NCBI GenBank assembly: GCA_900769665.1
Contig: CAAGHL010000024.1
Location: 1-13,861 of the forward strand
Length of the DNA: 13,861 nt
Direction: 5' to 3'
Source of the DNA: Clostridia bacterium
GTDB taxonomy: Bacteria; Bacillota; Clostridia; Christensenellales; CAG-314
Shown here: in pieces, positions 1 to 7,221 of the stretch
Numbering within the stretch: the first letter of the stretch is position 1
Layout: the number at the start of each line of letters is the position of its first letter
Notes under the pieces: model-generated
Databases searched by the model: none
Seen by the model: the letters and a program-made list of their open reading frames with translations, nothing else
What the model was told of the DNA's origin: nothing
Made by a program: the position numbers and the translations under genes

Positions 1-331
1 TTTACGCAAAGACAGCTTGCCAAATGCTCGCTTGTAGTACTATCCAAGTACAACTTCACTCCCATTTGACAAAAATCATCCAAACTAACGGCGTCAAATG
101 TGCTTCGCAGTTGGTGGGGACGTAGACGACGGACAAGGTGGCGGTAGGTGGATGAAGCAATACTTGATGTAGTATTGCAAAGACGCATAACGGCGCATTG
201 TTCGAGTATCCGTCCCCACAACCTTGCATTTTCGGTCGCTCGGTCGCCTAATCAGGGCGTTTTTTGATGGACAGCCACCTCGGCGACAAGTACACATGAC
301 ATTATCATGCGCGGTAACAGCGAGGCGATAT
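1..331. other. Non-coding region upstream of the AMP-ligase gene
   Basis: No convincing gene is seen. An open frame runs in from 224 into the ligase, but its codons before 332 have no Shine-Dalgarno site and do not resemble the ligase family. The region holds an 8-bp inverted repeat (CATTTGAC 63-70, GTCAAATG 93-100) and a larger imperfect inverted repeat at 108-226. A TTGACA at 66-71 has no -10 box at the right distance, so no promoter is called. Confidence 0.6.
108..226. repeat. Imperfect inverted repeat with central hairpin
   Basis: The outer arms include a perfect 9-bp match, GTGGGGACG (114-122) against CGTCCCCAC (211-219), with partial pairing on the outer side. In the centre is a perfect 8-bp stem, GCAATACT (157-164) and AGTATTGC (171-178), with a 6-nt loop. 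No T-run follows, so it is not an intrinsic terminator. It could be a folded leader RNA for the ligase gene or a small palindromic element. Its function is unknown. Confidence 0.5.
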
Positions 332-1888
332 ATGAATGCATACGAGGCACTACAACAACATATCGACCGCAAAAGTAAGTGGTACTTTTACCGTCGGCCT
401 ACAAATGTCAAGCGTATACTGCATGACATCGAGGGGTTGTGCGGCACTTTTGCCAAGCTCGGATTATCCAAGGGCGATGTCGTAACGTTGTATTTGCCGA
501 CCTGTCCGCAAAGTATTGCGGCGTTTTACGCTTGTTCCAAGTTGGGGCTTGTGGCTAGCTTTGTACATCCTCGCATGAGTTTTCCCGCGCTTGCCGACAT
601 TGTGCGCAAGACGGGTAGCAAAACGCTGATGTTTTTCGATGCGTTGGTGGATGACGAACGCAAACTCGCCGACATTGCGCCGACGCTTTTGCGATGTTCC
701 GTCGCAGACTACCAAGGCGTGACCAAGCCGTTTTTTGCTTTGTACTCCCGTTTGAAATGCAAGCGTTTGCCTACCACACTTGCTTACGCCGATGCGGTGT
801 GCGACAAAACGCCGACTACCGTTGTCGGTACGGACAATGATGTCGTGTGTTACATGCACAGCGGCGGAACCAGCGGAGAGGCAAAAATAGTTGCTTTGTC
901 CAATCGCGCAATGAACTACGTCGCAATCACAATCGGCAAGTTGCACTGTCAGGAAAGCACTTGCGGCAAGTATGCGCTTGTCACGTTGCCCGTGTTTCAT
1001 GCTTACGGTTTGTGCGCCTCGGTGCATGCGCCGTTGCTTATCGGTTACGGACTTGCGCTTGTGCCTAAGTTCAGCGCAAAGTCGGTGCATGCGTATTTGT
1101 CCAAACTAAACGTCGGCTTGTGGATGGTCGTGCCTGCAATGTTGCGCAAACTGCTCAAGGCGGACAGCCTTGCCGACAAAGGACTTGCCAACGTCAAGGA
1201 TTTGTGGTGCGGCGGCGACGCCGTGGACGAGTCGTTGATGGACGAGGTAAACGCCGTACTCAAGCAATGCGGCAGTTCCGCCGTGCTGTTGCGCGGTTAC
1301 GGACTTACGGAAACTTGCGGTGCGGTGGTGGTCAGCAGTCAAGCGCACTATCGCAAAAAAAGTTGCGGTTTGCCTATCGACGGCACGCGTATCGAAGTGG
1401 TGGACGACAATGAGCGTGTTTTGCCACCCAATACCGTGGGCGAGTTGGTTGTGTACTCCCCTGCGCTTATGACAAGTTACGTAGGCGGCGGTGAAAATTG
1501 GAGCGCCGACGGCGGCGTAAAGACGGGCGACATCGGCTACATCGACAACGACGGCTACGTGTACATCGTCGACCGCAAAAAACGCTCCGTCAAGATTGCT
1601 TCCGTCAATGTATTTCCTGCCGAGGTGGAACGCTGTATTTGCACCCTTCCGCAAGTGTCGGAGTGTTGTGTTGTAGGCTATTTGCAAAAGGGCAAACAGT
1701 ACCTGAAGGCTTACGTCACTTTGGCTAACGATGTAGCGATAGACTTGCCGACGTTGACTGCGCTCGTGCGCAAAACCTGTCTTGCCAACCTGTCGCCCTA
1801 CTCTGTGCCCGAGTGTGTGGAGATACTCGCCGAAATGCCGTTGACCAAGATGGGCAAGGCGGATTACCGCAAGCTCGAAGGGCGTTAG
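332..1888 (+). CDS. AMP-forming acyl-CoA synthetase-like ligase
   Basis: This is a 518-residue member of the ANL adenylate-forming superfamily, which activates a carboxylate with ATP to an acyl-AMP and usually passes it to CoA. Visible core motifs are the P-loop-like HSGGTSGEAK (176-185), YGLTET (323-328), TGD (398-400), the hinge region DRKKRSVK (414-421) and a C-terminal MGK whose lysine (K509) matches the catalytic lysine. The P-loop departs from the usual TSGTTGxPK by having GGTSGEAK. Length and domain order (large N-terminal domain, small C-terminal domain) are normal for the family. I chose the start at 332 because GAGG (322-325) lies 6 nt upstream; the longer frame from 224 has no such site. 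The substrate cannot be read from sequence: medium- or long-chain fatty acid, aryl acid and non-CoA acceptors all remain possible. It stands alone, 146 bp before proS, so the neighbours give no functional hint. Confidence 0.85.
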   Translation: MNAYEALQQHIDRKSKWYFYRRPTNVKRILHDIEGLCGTFAKLGLSKGDVVTLYLPTCPQSIAAFYACSKLGLVASFVHPRMSFPALADIVRKTGSKTLMFFDALVDDERKLADIAPTLLRCSVADYQGVTKPFFALYSRLKCKRLPTTLAYADAVCDKTPTTVVGTDNDVVCYMHSGGTSGEAKIVALSNRAMNYVAITIGKLHCQESTCGKYALVTLPVFHAYGLCASVHAPLLIGYGLALVPKFSAKSVHAYLSKLNVGLWMVVPAMLRKLLKADSLADKGLANVKDLWCGGDAVDESLMDEVNAVLKQCGSSAVLLRGYGLTETCGAVVVSSQAHYRKKSCGLPIDGTRIEVVDDNERVLPPNTVGELVVYSPALMTSYVGGGENWSADGGVKTGDIGYIDNDGYVYIVDRKKRSVKIASVNVFPAEVERCICTLPQVSECCVVGYLQKGKQYLKAYVTLANDVAIDLPTLTALVRKTCLANLSPYSVPECVEILAEMPLTKMGKADYRKLEGR

Positions 1889-1977
1889 GCAAACGCTGGA
1901 TGTAAGTAAAAAACGTATACGTATGTAAAAATTCGCTACGTATGCGGCGATATATCAATCAAAACAACAATACAATC

Positions 1978-2019
1978 TTCGGTAGCGGAGCGGTGAAAAA
2001 GTAACGTTCGCTTGCCGAA
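1978..2019 (+). promoter_or_regulatory. Leader hairpin just upstream of the proS ribosome site
   Basis: TTCGGTAGCG (1978-1987) can pair with CGCTTGCCGAA (2009-2019) with a small internal bulge. It ends a few bases before the Shine-Dalgarno stretch AGAGGA. A possible -10 box TACAAT at 1971-1976 has no good -35. A role in proS expression is only a guess. No T-box features were recognised in this 146-bp gap. Confidence 0.3.
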
Positions 2020-2034
2020 AAGTAGAGGAAAACT

Positions 2035-3474
2035 ATGGCAGAAAAACAATTTGTAACGCAAATAGCCGACATCGACACCGACTTTACGCAATGGTACACC
2101 GACGTCGTAATCAAAACGCAACTTGTGGACTACGGTCCCGTCAAGGGCACTATGGTTATCCGTCCTTACGGCTACGCCATTTGGGAAAACATCCAAAAGG
2201 AATTGGACGCGCGCTTTAAGGCAACGGGACATCAAAACGCTTACTTCCCTATGCTTATCCCCGAAAGCCTCCTAAAAAAGGAAGCCGAACACGTCGAGGG
2301 TTTTGCTCCCGAAGTGGCAATGGTTACTCGTGCCGGCGGACAAGAGCTTGCCGAACCCGTCGTGATTCGTCCCACAAGCGAAACTATTATTTGTGAAATG
2401 TACAGCAAATGGATCAATAGTTACCGCGATCTTCCGTTGAAGCTCAACCAATGGGCAAACGTCGTTCGTTGGGAAAAAACAACTCGTCCGTTCCTCCGCA
2501 CGTCGGAATTTTTGTGGCAGGAAGGACACACTATACACGCCACTCGTGAGGAAGCTGTGGAAGAAACCCTTACAATGTTGCACGTATATGCGGATTTTGC
2601 TCGCGAAATCCTTGCAATGCCCACGTTTATCGGCCGCAAGAGCGAAAAGGAAAAGTTTGCCGGAGCCGAAGAAACATACGGCATGGAAGCAATGATGTTG
2701 GACGGCAAATCGTTGCAAGCAGGCACTTCTCACCACTTCGGACAAAAGTTCAGCCGCGCCTACGACATTCAGTTTTTGGACAAGGATGGCACGCACAAAT
2801 ACGTTTGGCAAACAAGTTGGGGTGTGTCCACCCGTCTTATCGGCGGACTGATTATGGCGCACGGTGACCAACGCGGACTGGTGTTGCCGCCGAAAGTTGC
2901 ACCCGTTCAAGTGGTGGTTATTCCCGTTGCGGCACACAAACCCGGCGTGACGGAAAAGTGCCAAGAAATCACCGAGCAACTTCGCGCCGCAGGTATCCGC
3001 GTACAACTTGACAATCGCGACCAATCCCCCGGATGGAAGTTCAACGAGTGGGAGATGAAGGGTGTTCCCGTGCGTTTTGAAATCGGACCTCGCGACATCG
3101 AAAACGGTGTAGTGACCTACTGTCGCCGCGACACTCTTTCCAAGGAATCGATGAGCATGGACGGCATTGTCGCCGCTACGACGCAATTGTTGGAGGAAAT
3201 TCAACAACATATGTACGCCAAGTCGCTTGCGTTCCGTGACAGTCACGTGCGTGAGTGCCACAACATGGAAGAGGTTGCGCAAGCCCTCGACAACAAGTGC
3301 TTTGCAAAAATCGTTTGGGATCGCAACCCTGCCGACGAAGCAATGCTAAAAGAGAAATTGCAAGCCACCGTTCGCGTAATGTTGGAAGAAGAAAAACCTT
3401 TCCAAACGGCTTGCACAATTTGCGGCAAGGAGTGTGAGGAGCCGACTGTGACCTTAGTCGCACGCGCTTACTAA
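2035..3474 (+). CDS. proS: Prolyl-tRNA synthetase, type 3 (archaeal/eukaryote-like)
   Basis: This 479-residue class II aminoacyl-tRNA synthetase charges tRNA-Pro with proline in the cytosol. Family landmarks are the N-terminal YGPVKGTMVIRPYGYAIWE segment (33-51), RPTSE (112-116), the motif 2 region with RWEKTTRPFLRTSEFLWQEGH (145-165), the proline-site AGTSHHFGQ (229-237), and motif 3 near GLIMAHGDQRGLVLPP (271-286). The anticodon-binding domain follows from about 290. It lacks the long editing insertion of bacterial ProRS, as type 3 enzymes do. The C-terminal domain ends in -AY as usual, but its zinc site looks reduced: the WCGDEEC-like segment reads WDRNPADE (428-435), leaving C460, C463 and C467. 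AGAGGA upstream supports the start. The stop codon lies inside an inverted-repeat arm. It converges with glyS. Confidence 0.96.
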   Translation: MAEKQFVTQIADIDTDFTQWYTDVVIKTQLVDYGPVKGTMVIRPYGYAIWENIQKELDARFKATGHQNAYFPMLIPESLLKKEAEHVEGFAPEVAMVTRAGGQELAEPVVIRPTSETIICEMYSKWINSYRDLPLKLNQWANVVRWEKTTRPFLRTSEFLWQEGHTIHATREEAVEETLTMLHVYADFAREILAMPTFIGRKSEKEKFAGAEETYGMEAMMLDGKSLQAGTSHHFGQKFSRAYDIQFLDKDGTHKYVWQTSWGVSTRLIGGLIMAHGDQRGLVLPPKVAPVQVVVIPVAAHKPGVTEKCQEITEQLRAAGIRVQLDNRDQSPGWKFNEWEMKGVPVRFEIGPRDIENGVVTYCRRDTLSKESMSMDGIVAATTQLLEEIQQHMYAKSLAFRDSHVRECHNMEEVAQALDNKCFAKIVWDRNPADEAMLKEKLQATVRVMLEEEKPFQTACTICGKECEEPTVTLVARAY

Positions 3475-3595
3475 GGGCATATACGGGCGCGCATGCCGAC
3501 TACGTGCTCGCTCGGTTTCGTCGTGTACCACTTAGTACACTGCCTCAACACTCACATCGCCTGTTGTCGCCCTTCACACCCGTCTATGCCCTTAG
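3471..3595. repeat. 125-bp inverted-repeat element with TA-bounded ends
   Basis: CTAAGGGCATA (3471-3481) is the exact reverse complement of TATGCCCTTAG (3585-3595). The arms extend inward to about 21 bp with 3 mismatches. A central hairpin pairs GTGTAC (3523-3528) with GTACAC (3535-3540) around the loop CACTTA. The arm begins inside the proS stop codon, so the TAA is supplied by the element. Each end has a TA next to AGGGCAT, as expected for a TA-targeting MITE, but no matching copy or transposase is present in the window. Confidence 0.55.
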
Positions 3596-3672
3596 TAAAG
3601 ATTGTGGATGTAATGTGTTTGTGCAAAACCGATTTGACGATGTTTTATAACATTTTGTAACAAAAAAAATAA

Positions 3673-3716
3673 ACACGGTATCGAGTTTTTTGTACTCGGT
3701 ACCGTGTTTTTGTTTG
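3673..3716. terminator. Bidirectional intrinsic terminator between proS and glyS
   Basis: A 14-bp stem pairs 3673-3686 with 3694-3707 with a single G-U pair and a 7-nt loop. A T-run follows on the plus strand (3708-3716), and an A-run at 3662-3673 gives the minus-strand transcript its own U-run. It can therefore end both the proS transcript and the convergent glyS transcript. Confidence 0.9.
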
Positions 3717-3741
3717 TAGTTTTGTGCGCGGTGGCGGTGTA

Positions 3742-5130
3742 TTAGTAGATGAAAATACGCTTTTTGAGGTACTCTTTCAACTCGGTGAGGGGCACGCGTT
3801 CTTGTTCCATCGTGTCGCGGTCGCGTACCGTCACACAACCGTCGTTTTCCGTGTCGAAGTCTACCGTTACGCAGAAAGGTGTGCCGATTTCGTCTTGGCG
3901 GCGGTAGCGTTTGCCGATACTGCCTGCTTCGTCGTATTCGCAAGTAAATTCTTTCAACAGTTCGTTGTATATCTCCGTCGCTTTGTCGCCGAGTTTTTTG
4001 CTGAGCGGTAGTACGCAAGCCTTGACGGGTGCGATTTCCGGGTGCAAGTGAAGTACTACGCGTGTGTCGCCTTCGCCGACCTCTTGCTCTTCATAGGCGT
4101 TGGCAAGGAATGCAAGAAATGCTCTGTCTGCGCCGAGGCTCGGCTCGATTACGTAGGGGATGTAGCGTTCGCCCGTTACGGGATCGCTGTAGTCAAGGGT
4201 GGTGCCGCTTACTTCGCTGTGACGAGTAAGGTCGTAGTCGGTACGGTCGGCAATGCCCCACAATTCGCCCCAACCGAATGGGAATTTTACCTCGAAGTCG
4301 GTGGTTGCCTTGCTGTAAAAACACAATTCTTCCTTGTCGTGGTCACGCAAACGCAGGTTTTCTTCCTTCATGCCAAGATCGAGCAACCATTGTTTGCAGA
4401 AATTCTTCCAGTACTCAAACCATTCGAGGTCGGTGCCGGGTTTGCAGAAAAACTCCAACTCCATTTGTTCGAACTCACGTATACGGAAGATGAAGTTACC
4501 CGGGGTAATTTCGTTACGGAAGGATTTGCCTACCTGTCCGATACCGAAAGGAATTTTGCGGCGAGTGGTGCGTAGCACGTTTTTGAAGTTTACGAAGATA
4601 CCTTGTGCCGTTTCGGGGCGCAGATACACCGTGCTGGTGCTGTTTTCCGTAACGCCGATAAAGGTTTTGAACATCAAATTAAACTTACGTATGGGTGTAA
4701 AGTCGCATTTTCCGCACACGGGGCAGTGTATTTGGTGTTCCGTAATGTAGTCGGACATTTGCTCGTTGGTCATGCTAGCCACGGGGATGTCTTCGCCGTG
4801 TTTGGCTTGGTATTCCTCGATGAGGTTGTCGGCGCGGTAACGTGTCTTACAGCTTTTGCAGTCCATCAAAGGATCGGAAAATCCGCCCAAGTGTCCGCTA
4901 GCTTCCCAAGTTTTGGGGTTCATCAGTATTGCCGAGTCGATACCTACGTTCAAGGGGTTTTCCTTGACGAATTTGCGGTACCAGACTTGTTTGATGTTGT
5001 TTTTCATTTCCACGCCCAAGGGGCCGTAGTCCCACGAGTTGGACAGTCCGCCGTAAATTTCGCTACCGGCGTACACAAATCCGCGTCCTTTGGCAAGGTT
5101 GACAAGTTTGTCCATTGTAAGTGCAGACAT
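3742..5130 (-). CDS. glyS: Glycyl-tRNA synthetase, dimeric single-chain type
   Basis: This 462-residue class II synthetase attaches glycine to tRNA-Gly. It is the alpha-2 (eukaryote/archaeal-like) form, not the alpha2-beta2 GlyQ/GlyS form. Visible landmarks are the N-terminal GRGFVYAGSEIYGGLSNSWDYGPLG (15-39), paired cysteines C91-x2-C94 and C136-x2-C139 suggesting a zinc-binding insertion, RPETAQGIFVNF (171-182), motif 2 SFRNEITPGNFIFRIREFEQ (203-222), and motif 3 near YIPYVIEPSLGADRAFLA (323-340). The anticodon-binding domain includes GSIGKRYRRQDEIGTPFC (403-420). Length is normal. The start is supported by AAGGAG 7-8 nt upstream. It is transcribed from a strong promoter in the divergent gap shared with the Bax-inhibitor-like gene. 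Expression may be simple, because the predicted leader is too short for a T-box. Confidence 0.97.
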   Translation of the reverse strand: MSALTMDKLVNLAKGRGFVYAGSEIYGGLSNSWDYGPLGVEMKNNIKQVWYRKFVKENPLNVGIDSAILMNPKTWEASGHLGGFSDPLMDCKSCKTRYRADNLIEEYQAKHGEDIPVASMTNEQMSDYITEHQIHCPVCGKCDFTPIRKFNLMFKTFIGVTENSTSTVYLRPETAQGIFVNFKNVLRTTRRKIPFGIGQVGKSFRNEITPGNFIFRIREFEQMELEFFCKPGTDLEWFEYWKNFCKQWLLDLGMKEENLRLRDHDKEELCFYSKATTDFEVKFPFGWGELWGIADRTDYDLTRHSEVSGTTLDYSDPVTGERYIPYVIEPSLGADRAFLAFLANAYEEQEVGEGDTRVVLHLHPEIAPVKACVLPLSKKLGDKATEIYNELLKEFTCEYDEAGSIGKRYRRQDEIGTPFCVTVDFDTENDGCVTVRDRDTMEQERVPLTELKEYLKKRIFIY

Positions 5131-5195
5131 ATTACTCTCCTTATATTGTTTTTGGCAATATACATTAAGATTTTCGGTAAAAGACCTTTGGCAAT

Positions 5196-5224
5196 ATTGT
5201 AGTTTTTTGCGCGTGTTTTGTCAA
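5196..5224 (-). promoter_or_regulatory. Promoter of glyS (sigma-A type)
   Basis: Read on the minus strand there is a perfect TTGACA (5224-5219), a 17-bp spacer, and TACAAT (5201-5196). The predicted leader is about 58 nt. One copy of the TTTGGCAATAT direct repeat overlaps the -10 and start region. Confidence 0.85.
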
Positions 5225-5357
5225 GTATGTAGAGTGATTTAACCGCTTGCAAGGCAATTGTTTGCCGTGTCGCGCACATATAGGCGTGTTTTTGCGGTAG
5301 ATTGCGTTGTTTTATGCATGGTGGTGGCGGTTGTGTATTGTTTTGTGTCGCAATCAT

Positions 5358-5386
5358 TTGCAAAAAGTATTGGCGTATGATATAAT
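5358..5386 (+). promoter_or_regulatory. Promoter of the Bax-inhibitor-like gene
   Basis: TTGCAA (5358-5363), a 17-bp spacer and a perfect TATAAT (5381-5386), with a TG one base upstream of the -10 (extended -10). It lies about 75 bp ahead of the start codon. Confidence 0.75.
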
Positions 5387-5461
5387 ACAAGCAAAAGCGG
5401 TAGTTTGCCTGCAAAACAGCGTTTTGTGCGGCTTAACAAGCTTTGTTTCGGAGGTTTGTTT

Positions 5462-6241
5462 ATGAGAACAAGCAATTTTGCCGTAAATAATTTGCAAAAT
5501 AAAGCAAACAACGGTCAAATGGCTGTCGGCGAAAACAGTATGCCGGCGTCAATGACCGGTATTATCGTCAAAAGCGCAATTTACGGACTTATTACCATTG
5601 CCGCAACGCTCATTACCTATTTTATCATGAACAATGCGCTTGCAACGGGCGACGCAGACAGTTTGACCGTATTGCTTATCCTTGCCGCAGTGGCAGGTGT
5701 ACCGATGTTTATCTTGTCTCTGGTCATCGGTTTCGTGCCTCGTTCGGCAATGATATGCGGCTTTATCTACACTGCGCTACAAGGTATATTGCTCGGAGTA
5801 ATGGTGTGTTTGGTCGACCTTGTTTTCCCCGGTATTTCGTTGGTAGCGGTGTTGGGTACGGGCATTGTGTTTGTTGTTGCTTTGTTGCTCAACAAGGTAT
5901 TGGAAGTGCGTATTTCCAGCGGTTTCTTGCGCGGAGTAGTCATTGCGTTTATTAGTTTGTTGCTTGTCAGCGCAATCACAGGCATTATCTATGCAATCAA
6001 TCCGACTTTCACGGCATATTGGTGGATTGAAATCATCATTTCCGCTGTTTGCATTATCCTTGCCACAATCATGTTGATGGGCGACTTGCAAAGTGCCGAA
6101 GCGATCGTTGCAGGCGGTGTAGACAAGAGTTACGAGTGGAATGTGTCCTTTGCAATCGTAACCACGCTCATTTACATTTATGTTGAAATTCTCGAGTTGC
6201 TCGTCCGCCTTGCCGCAATCTTCGGAAGAAACAAAGATTAA
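5462..6241 (+). CDS. Bax inhibitor-1 / YccA-like integral membrane protein
   Basis: This 259-residue polytopic membrane protein has a short hydrophilic N-terminus starting MRTSNFAV, then about seven hydrophobic helices from residue 35 onward. It ends with SYEWNVSFAIVTTLIYIYVEILELL, the C-terminal pattern typical of the bacterial Bax-inhibitor-1-like family (PF12811 as I recall it). Members of the wider BI-1 superfamily are thought to act as pH-sensitive calcium leak channels or membrane-protease partners, but no function is established for this one. The start at 5462 is fixed by GGAGG (5450-5454) with a 7-nt gap; an open frame reaches back to 5405 without support. It is a single-gene unit with its own promoter and terminator. 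Confidence 0.88.
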   Translation: MRTSNFAVNNLQNKANNGQMAVGENSMPASMTGIIVKSAIYGLITIAATLITYFIMNNALATGDADSLTVLLILAAVAGVPMFILSLVIGFVPRSAMICGFIYTALQGILLGVMVCLVDLVFPGISLVAVLGTGIVFVVALLLNKVLEVRISSGFLRGVVIAFISLLLVSAITGIIYAINPTFTAYWWIEIIISAVCIILATIMLMGDLQSAEAIVAGGVDKSYEWNVSFAIVTTLIYIYVEILELLVRLAAIFGRNKD

Positions 6242-6252
6242 TCATCTCAAAT

Positions 6253-6301
6253 ATGGTTGGCTAAACAGCGATTTCCCGTTTAGTCAGCCATCTTTGTTTT
6301 T
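6253..6301 (+). terminator. Intrinsic terminator after the Bax-inhibitor-like gene
   Basis: A 14-bp stem pairs 6253-6266 with 6278-6291, counting two G-U pairs, with an 11-nt loop. The T-rich tail CTTTGTTTTT follows. Confidence 0.85.
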
Positions 6302-6303
6302 GA

Positions 6304-6421
6304 TGTAAGTAACGCTAATATCGCAGTTCGAAATGTGCGGCACGCCAAATCGTAACGTCGACTTGTTGTCGACAAATCGGTGCGGAATGCCGCAATCCAC
6401 AGTGTATTGAGGTTACTTATA
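6304..6421. repeat. 118-bp nested inverted repeat upstream of the DUF1003 gene
   Basis: Three nested stems share one axis. The outer stem pairs TAAGTAAC (6306-6313) with GTTACTTA (6412-6419), flanked by more pairs and small bulges. The middle stem pairs TGCGGCA (6336-6342) with TGCCGCA (6388-6394). The inner stem is GTCGAC (6357-6362) and GTCGAC (6368-6373) around TTGTT. The ends carry TA. It could be a MITE-like palindrome or a structured 5' leader; no terminator tail is present. Confidence 0.55.
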
Positions 6422-6450
6422 CGGTTCTATCAAAGTCGGAGGATAGGTTT

Positions 6451-6987
6451 GTGAGTTATCAAAAAGACAAAAATAAAATAATGAAGGAGCTGTTGCGCGA
6501 ATCCGACGCCGAACTGACCGACGAGGAATTGGTCAAGGAAATACTCGGTACGACCATTGCGGAAAACTCCGAAAAAAACGAAAAGATTTCGTTTGGGCAA
6601 AAAGCCGCCGACGCCGTCGCTCGGTTTGCGGGTAGCTGGGCTTTCATATTCAGCTTTATCGGCGTGATGGTTGTTTGGATGGTCGTAAATATTATTTTGG
6701 CGACGAATGCGTTTGACGCTTATCCGTTCATCTTGCTTAATCTTGTTTTGTCTTGTATCGCGGCGGTGCAAGCTCCGCTGATTATGATGAGTCAAAATCG
6801 TCAAGAAGCAAAAGATAGACAACGCGCCGAAAACGATTACCGCGTCAATTTGAAAAGCGAAGTGGTTGTTGCCGAGTTGTACAAAAAGTTGGAGCAAGTT
6901 TCGGAAACGCAACGTAAAATACTCAAAGAATTGGAAAAAATTCAAGCGGATAAGGCTTCCGTCGACGACAAATCGACAACCGAATAA
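6451..6987 (+). CDS. DUF1003 family membrane protein
   Basis: This 178-residue protein has an N-terminal acidic, charged segment (1-50), the family-typical FGQKAADAVARFAGSWAFI (48-66) leading into a first membrane helix (about 62-82), and a second helix around FDAYPFILLNLVLSCIAAVQAP (88-109). The conserved stretch QNRQEAKDRQRAENDYRVNLK (115-135) is followed by a probable C-terminal coiled coil (136-170). This layout is diagnostic of DUF1003 (PF06210); its biochemical role is not known to me. The GTG start is chosen because GGAGG (6438-6442) lies 8 nt upstream; the next ATG at 6481 has no ribosome site. It has its own terminator. Confidence 0.9.
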   Translation: MSYQKDKNKIMKELLRESDAELTDEELVKEILGTTIAENSEKNEKISFGQKAADAVARFAGSWAFIFSFIGVMVVWMVVNIILATNAFDAYPFILLNLVLSCIAAVQAPLIMMSQNRQEAKDRQRAENDYRVNLKSEVVVAELYKKLEQVSETQRKILKELEKIQADKASVDDKSTTE

Positions 6988-6993
6988 ATTTGC

Positions 6994-7042
6994 GGACTTT
7001 TGCGAAACGATTGTTTTGTTTTGCGGAAGTCCCTTTTTCTTT
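6994..7042 (+). terminator. Intrinsic terminator after the DUF1003 gene
   Basis: GGACTTTTGC (6994-7003) pairs with GCGGAAGTCC (7023-7032), using two G-U pairs. A T-run at 7034-7038 follows. Confidence 0.8.
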
Positions 7043-7062
7043 ATATTGTGTCCTTTGTCGAC

Positions 7063-7091
7063 TTGCCAAAAAATCTCGGATATTGTACAAT
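7063..7091 (+). promoter_or_regulatory. Promoter of the HAD phosphatase gene
   Basis: TTGCCA (7063-7068), a 17-bp spacer and TACAAT (7086-7091). The predicted leader is about 120 nt, and I see no strong fold or terminator in it. AAGGAG about 8 nt before the ATG serves as ribosome site. Confidence 0.75.
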
Positions 7092-7221
7092 AAAGATAAG
7101 GACATTAAAAATATTCAAGGTTTGTCATGTTAGCTTTCGGCGTGACGTTTCAAATCTTTTTTCGGGCGGCGATTTATTGTCGTTGCGCGAATATACACTA
7201 AATCGTCAAGGAGAATAGGAA

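Larger units (their letters stand above)
5131..5461. other. Divergent intergenic region between glyS and the Bax-inhibitor-like gene
   Basis: No gene is supported here. The stretch holds the minus-strand glyS promoter, the plus-strand promoter of the next gene, both ribosome sites, and a direct repeat TTTGGCAATAT at 5151-5161 and 5187-5197. A small hairpin GGCAA/TTGCC lies in the middle, near 5250-5265. Confidence 0.7.

Noticed and set aside
66..94. TTGACA at 66-71 as a promoter of the AMP-ligase gene
   Set aside because: No acceptable -10 box is found 16-18 bp downstream; the bases at 89-94 read CGGCGT.
224..331. N-terminal extension of the AMP-ligase frame back to 224
   Set aside because: No ribosome site precedes 224 or the in-frame ATG at 296, and the extra residues do not look like the family, whereas 332 has GAGG at the right distance.
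1106..1687. Minus-strand frame opposite the AMP-ligase
   Set aside because: Shadow of the ligase coding sequence, with no ribosome site or recognisable motif.
2272..3282. Long minus-strand open frame opposite proS (336 codons)
   Set aside because: It lies entirely antisense to a clearly recognised synthetase, its translation resembles no family, and it reflects codon bias of the real gene.
3640..3662. Small hairpin ATGTT/AACAT followed by TTTTG as the proS terminator
   Set aside because: A 5-bp AT-rich stem is too weak, and a much stronger terminator lies directly downstream at 3673-3707.
7000..7218. Small plus-strand frame before the HAD phosphatase gene
   Set aside because: It starts inside a terminator hairpin and spans the next promoter; no ribosome site or recognisable motif.
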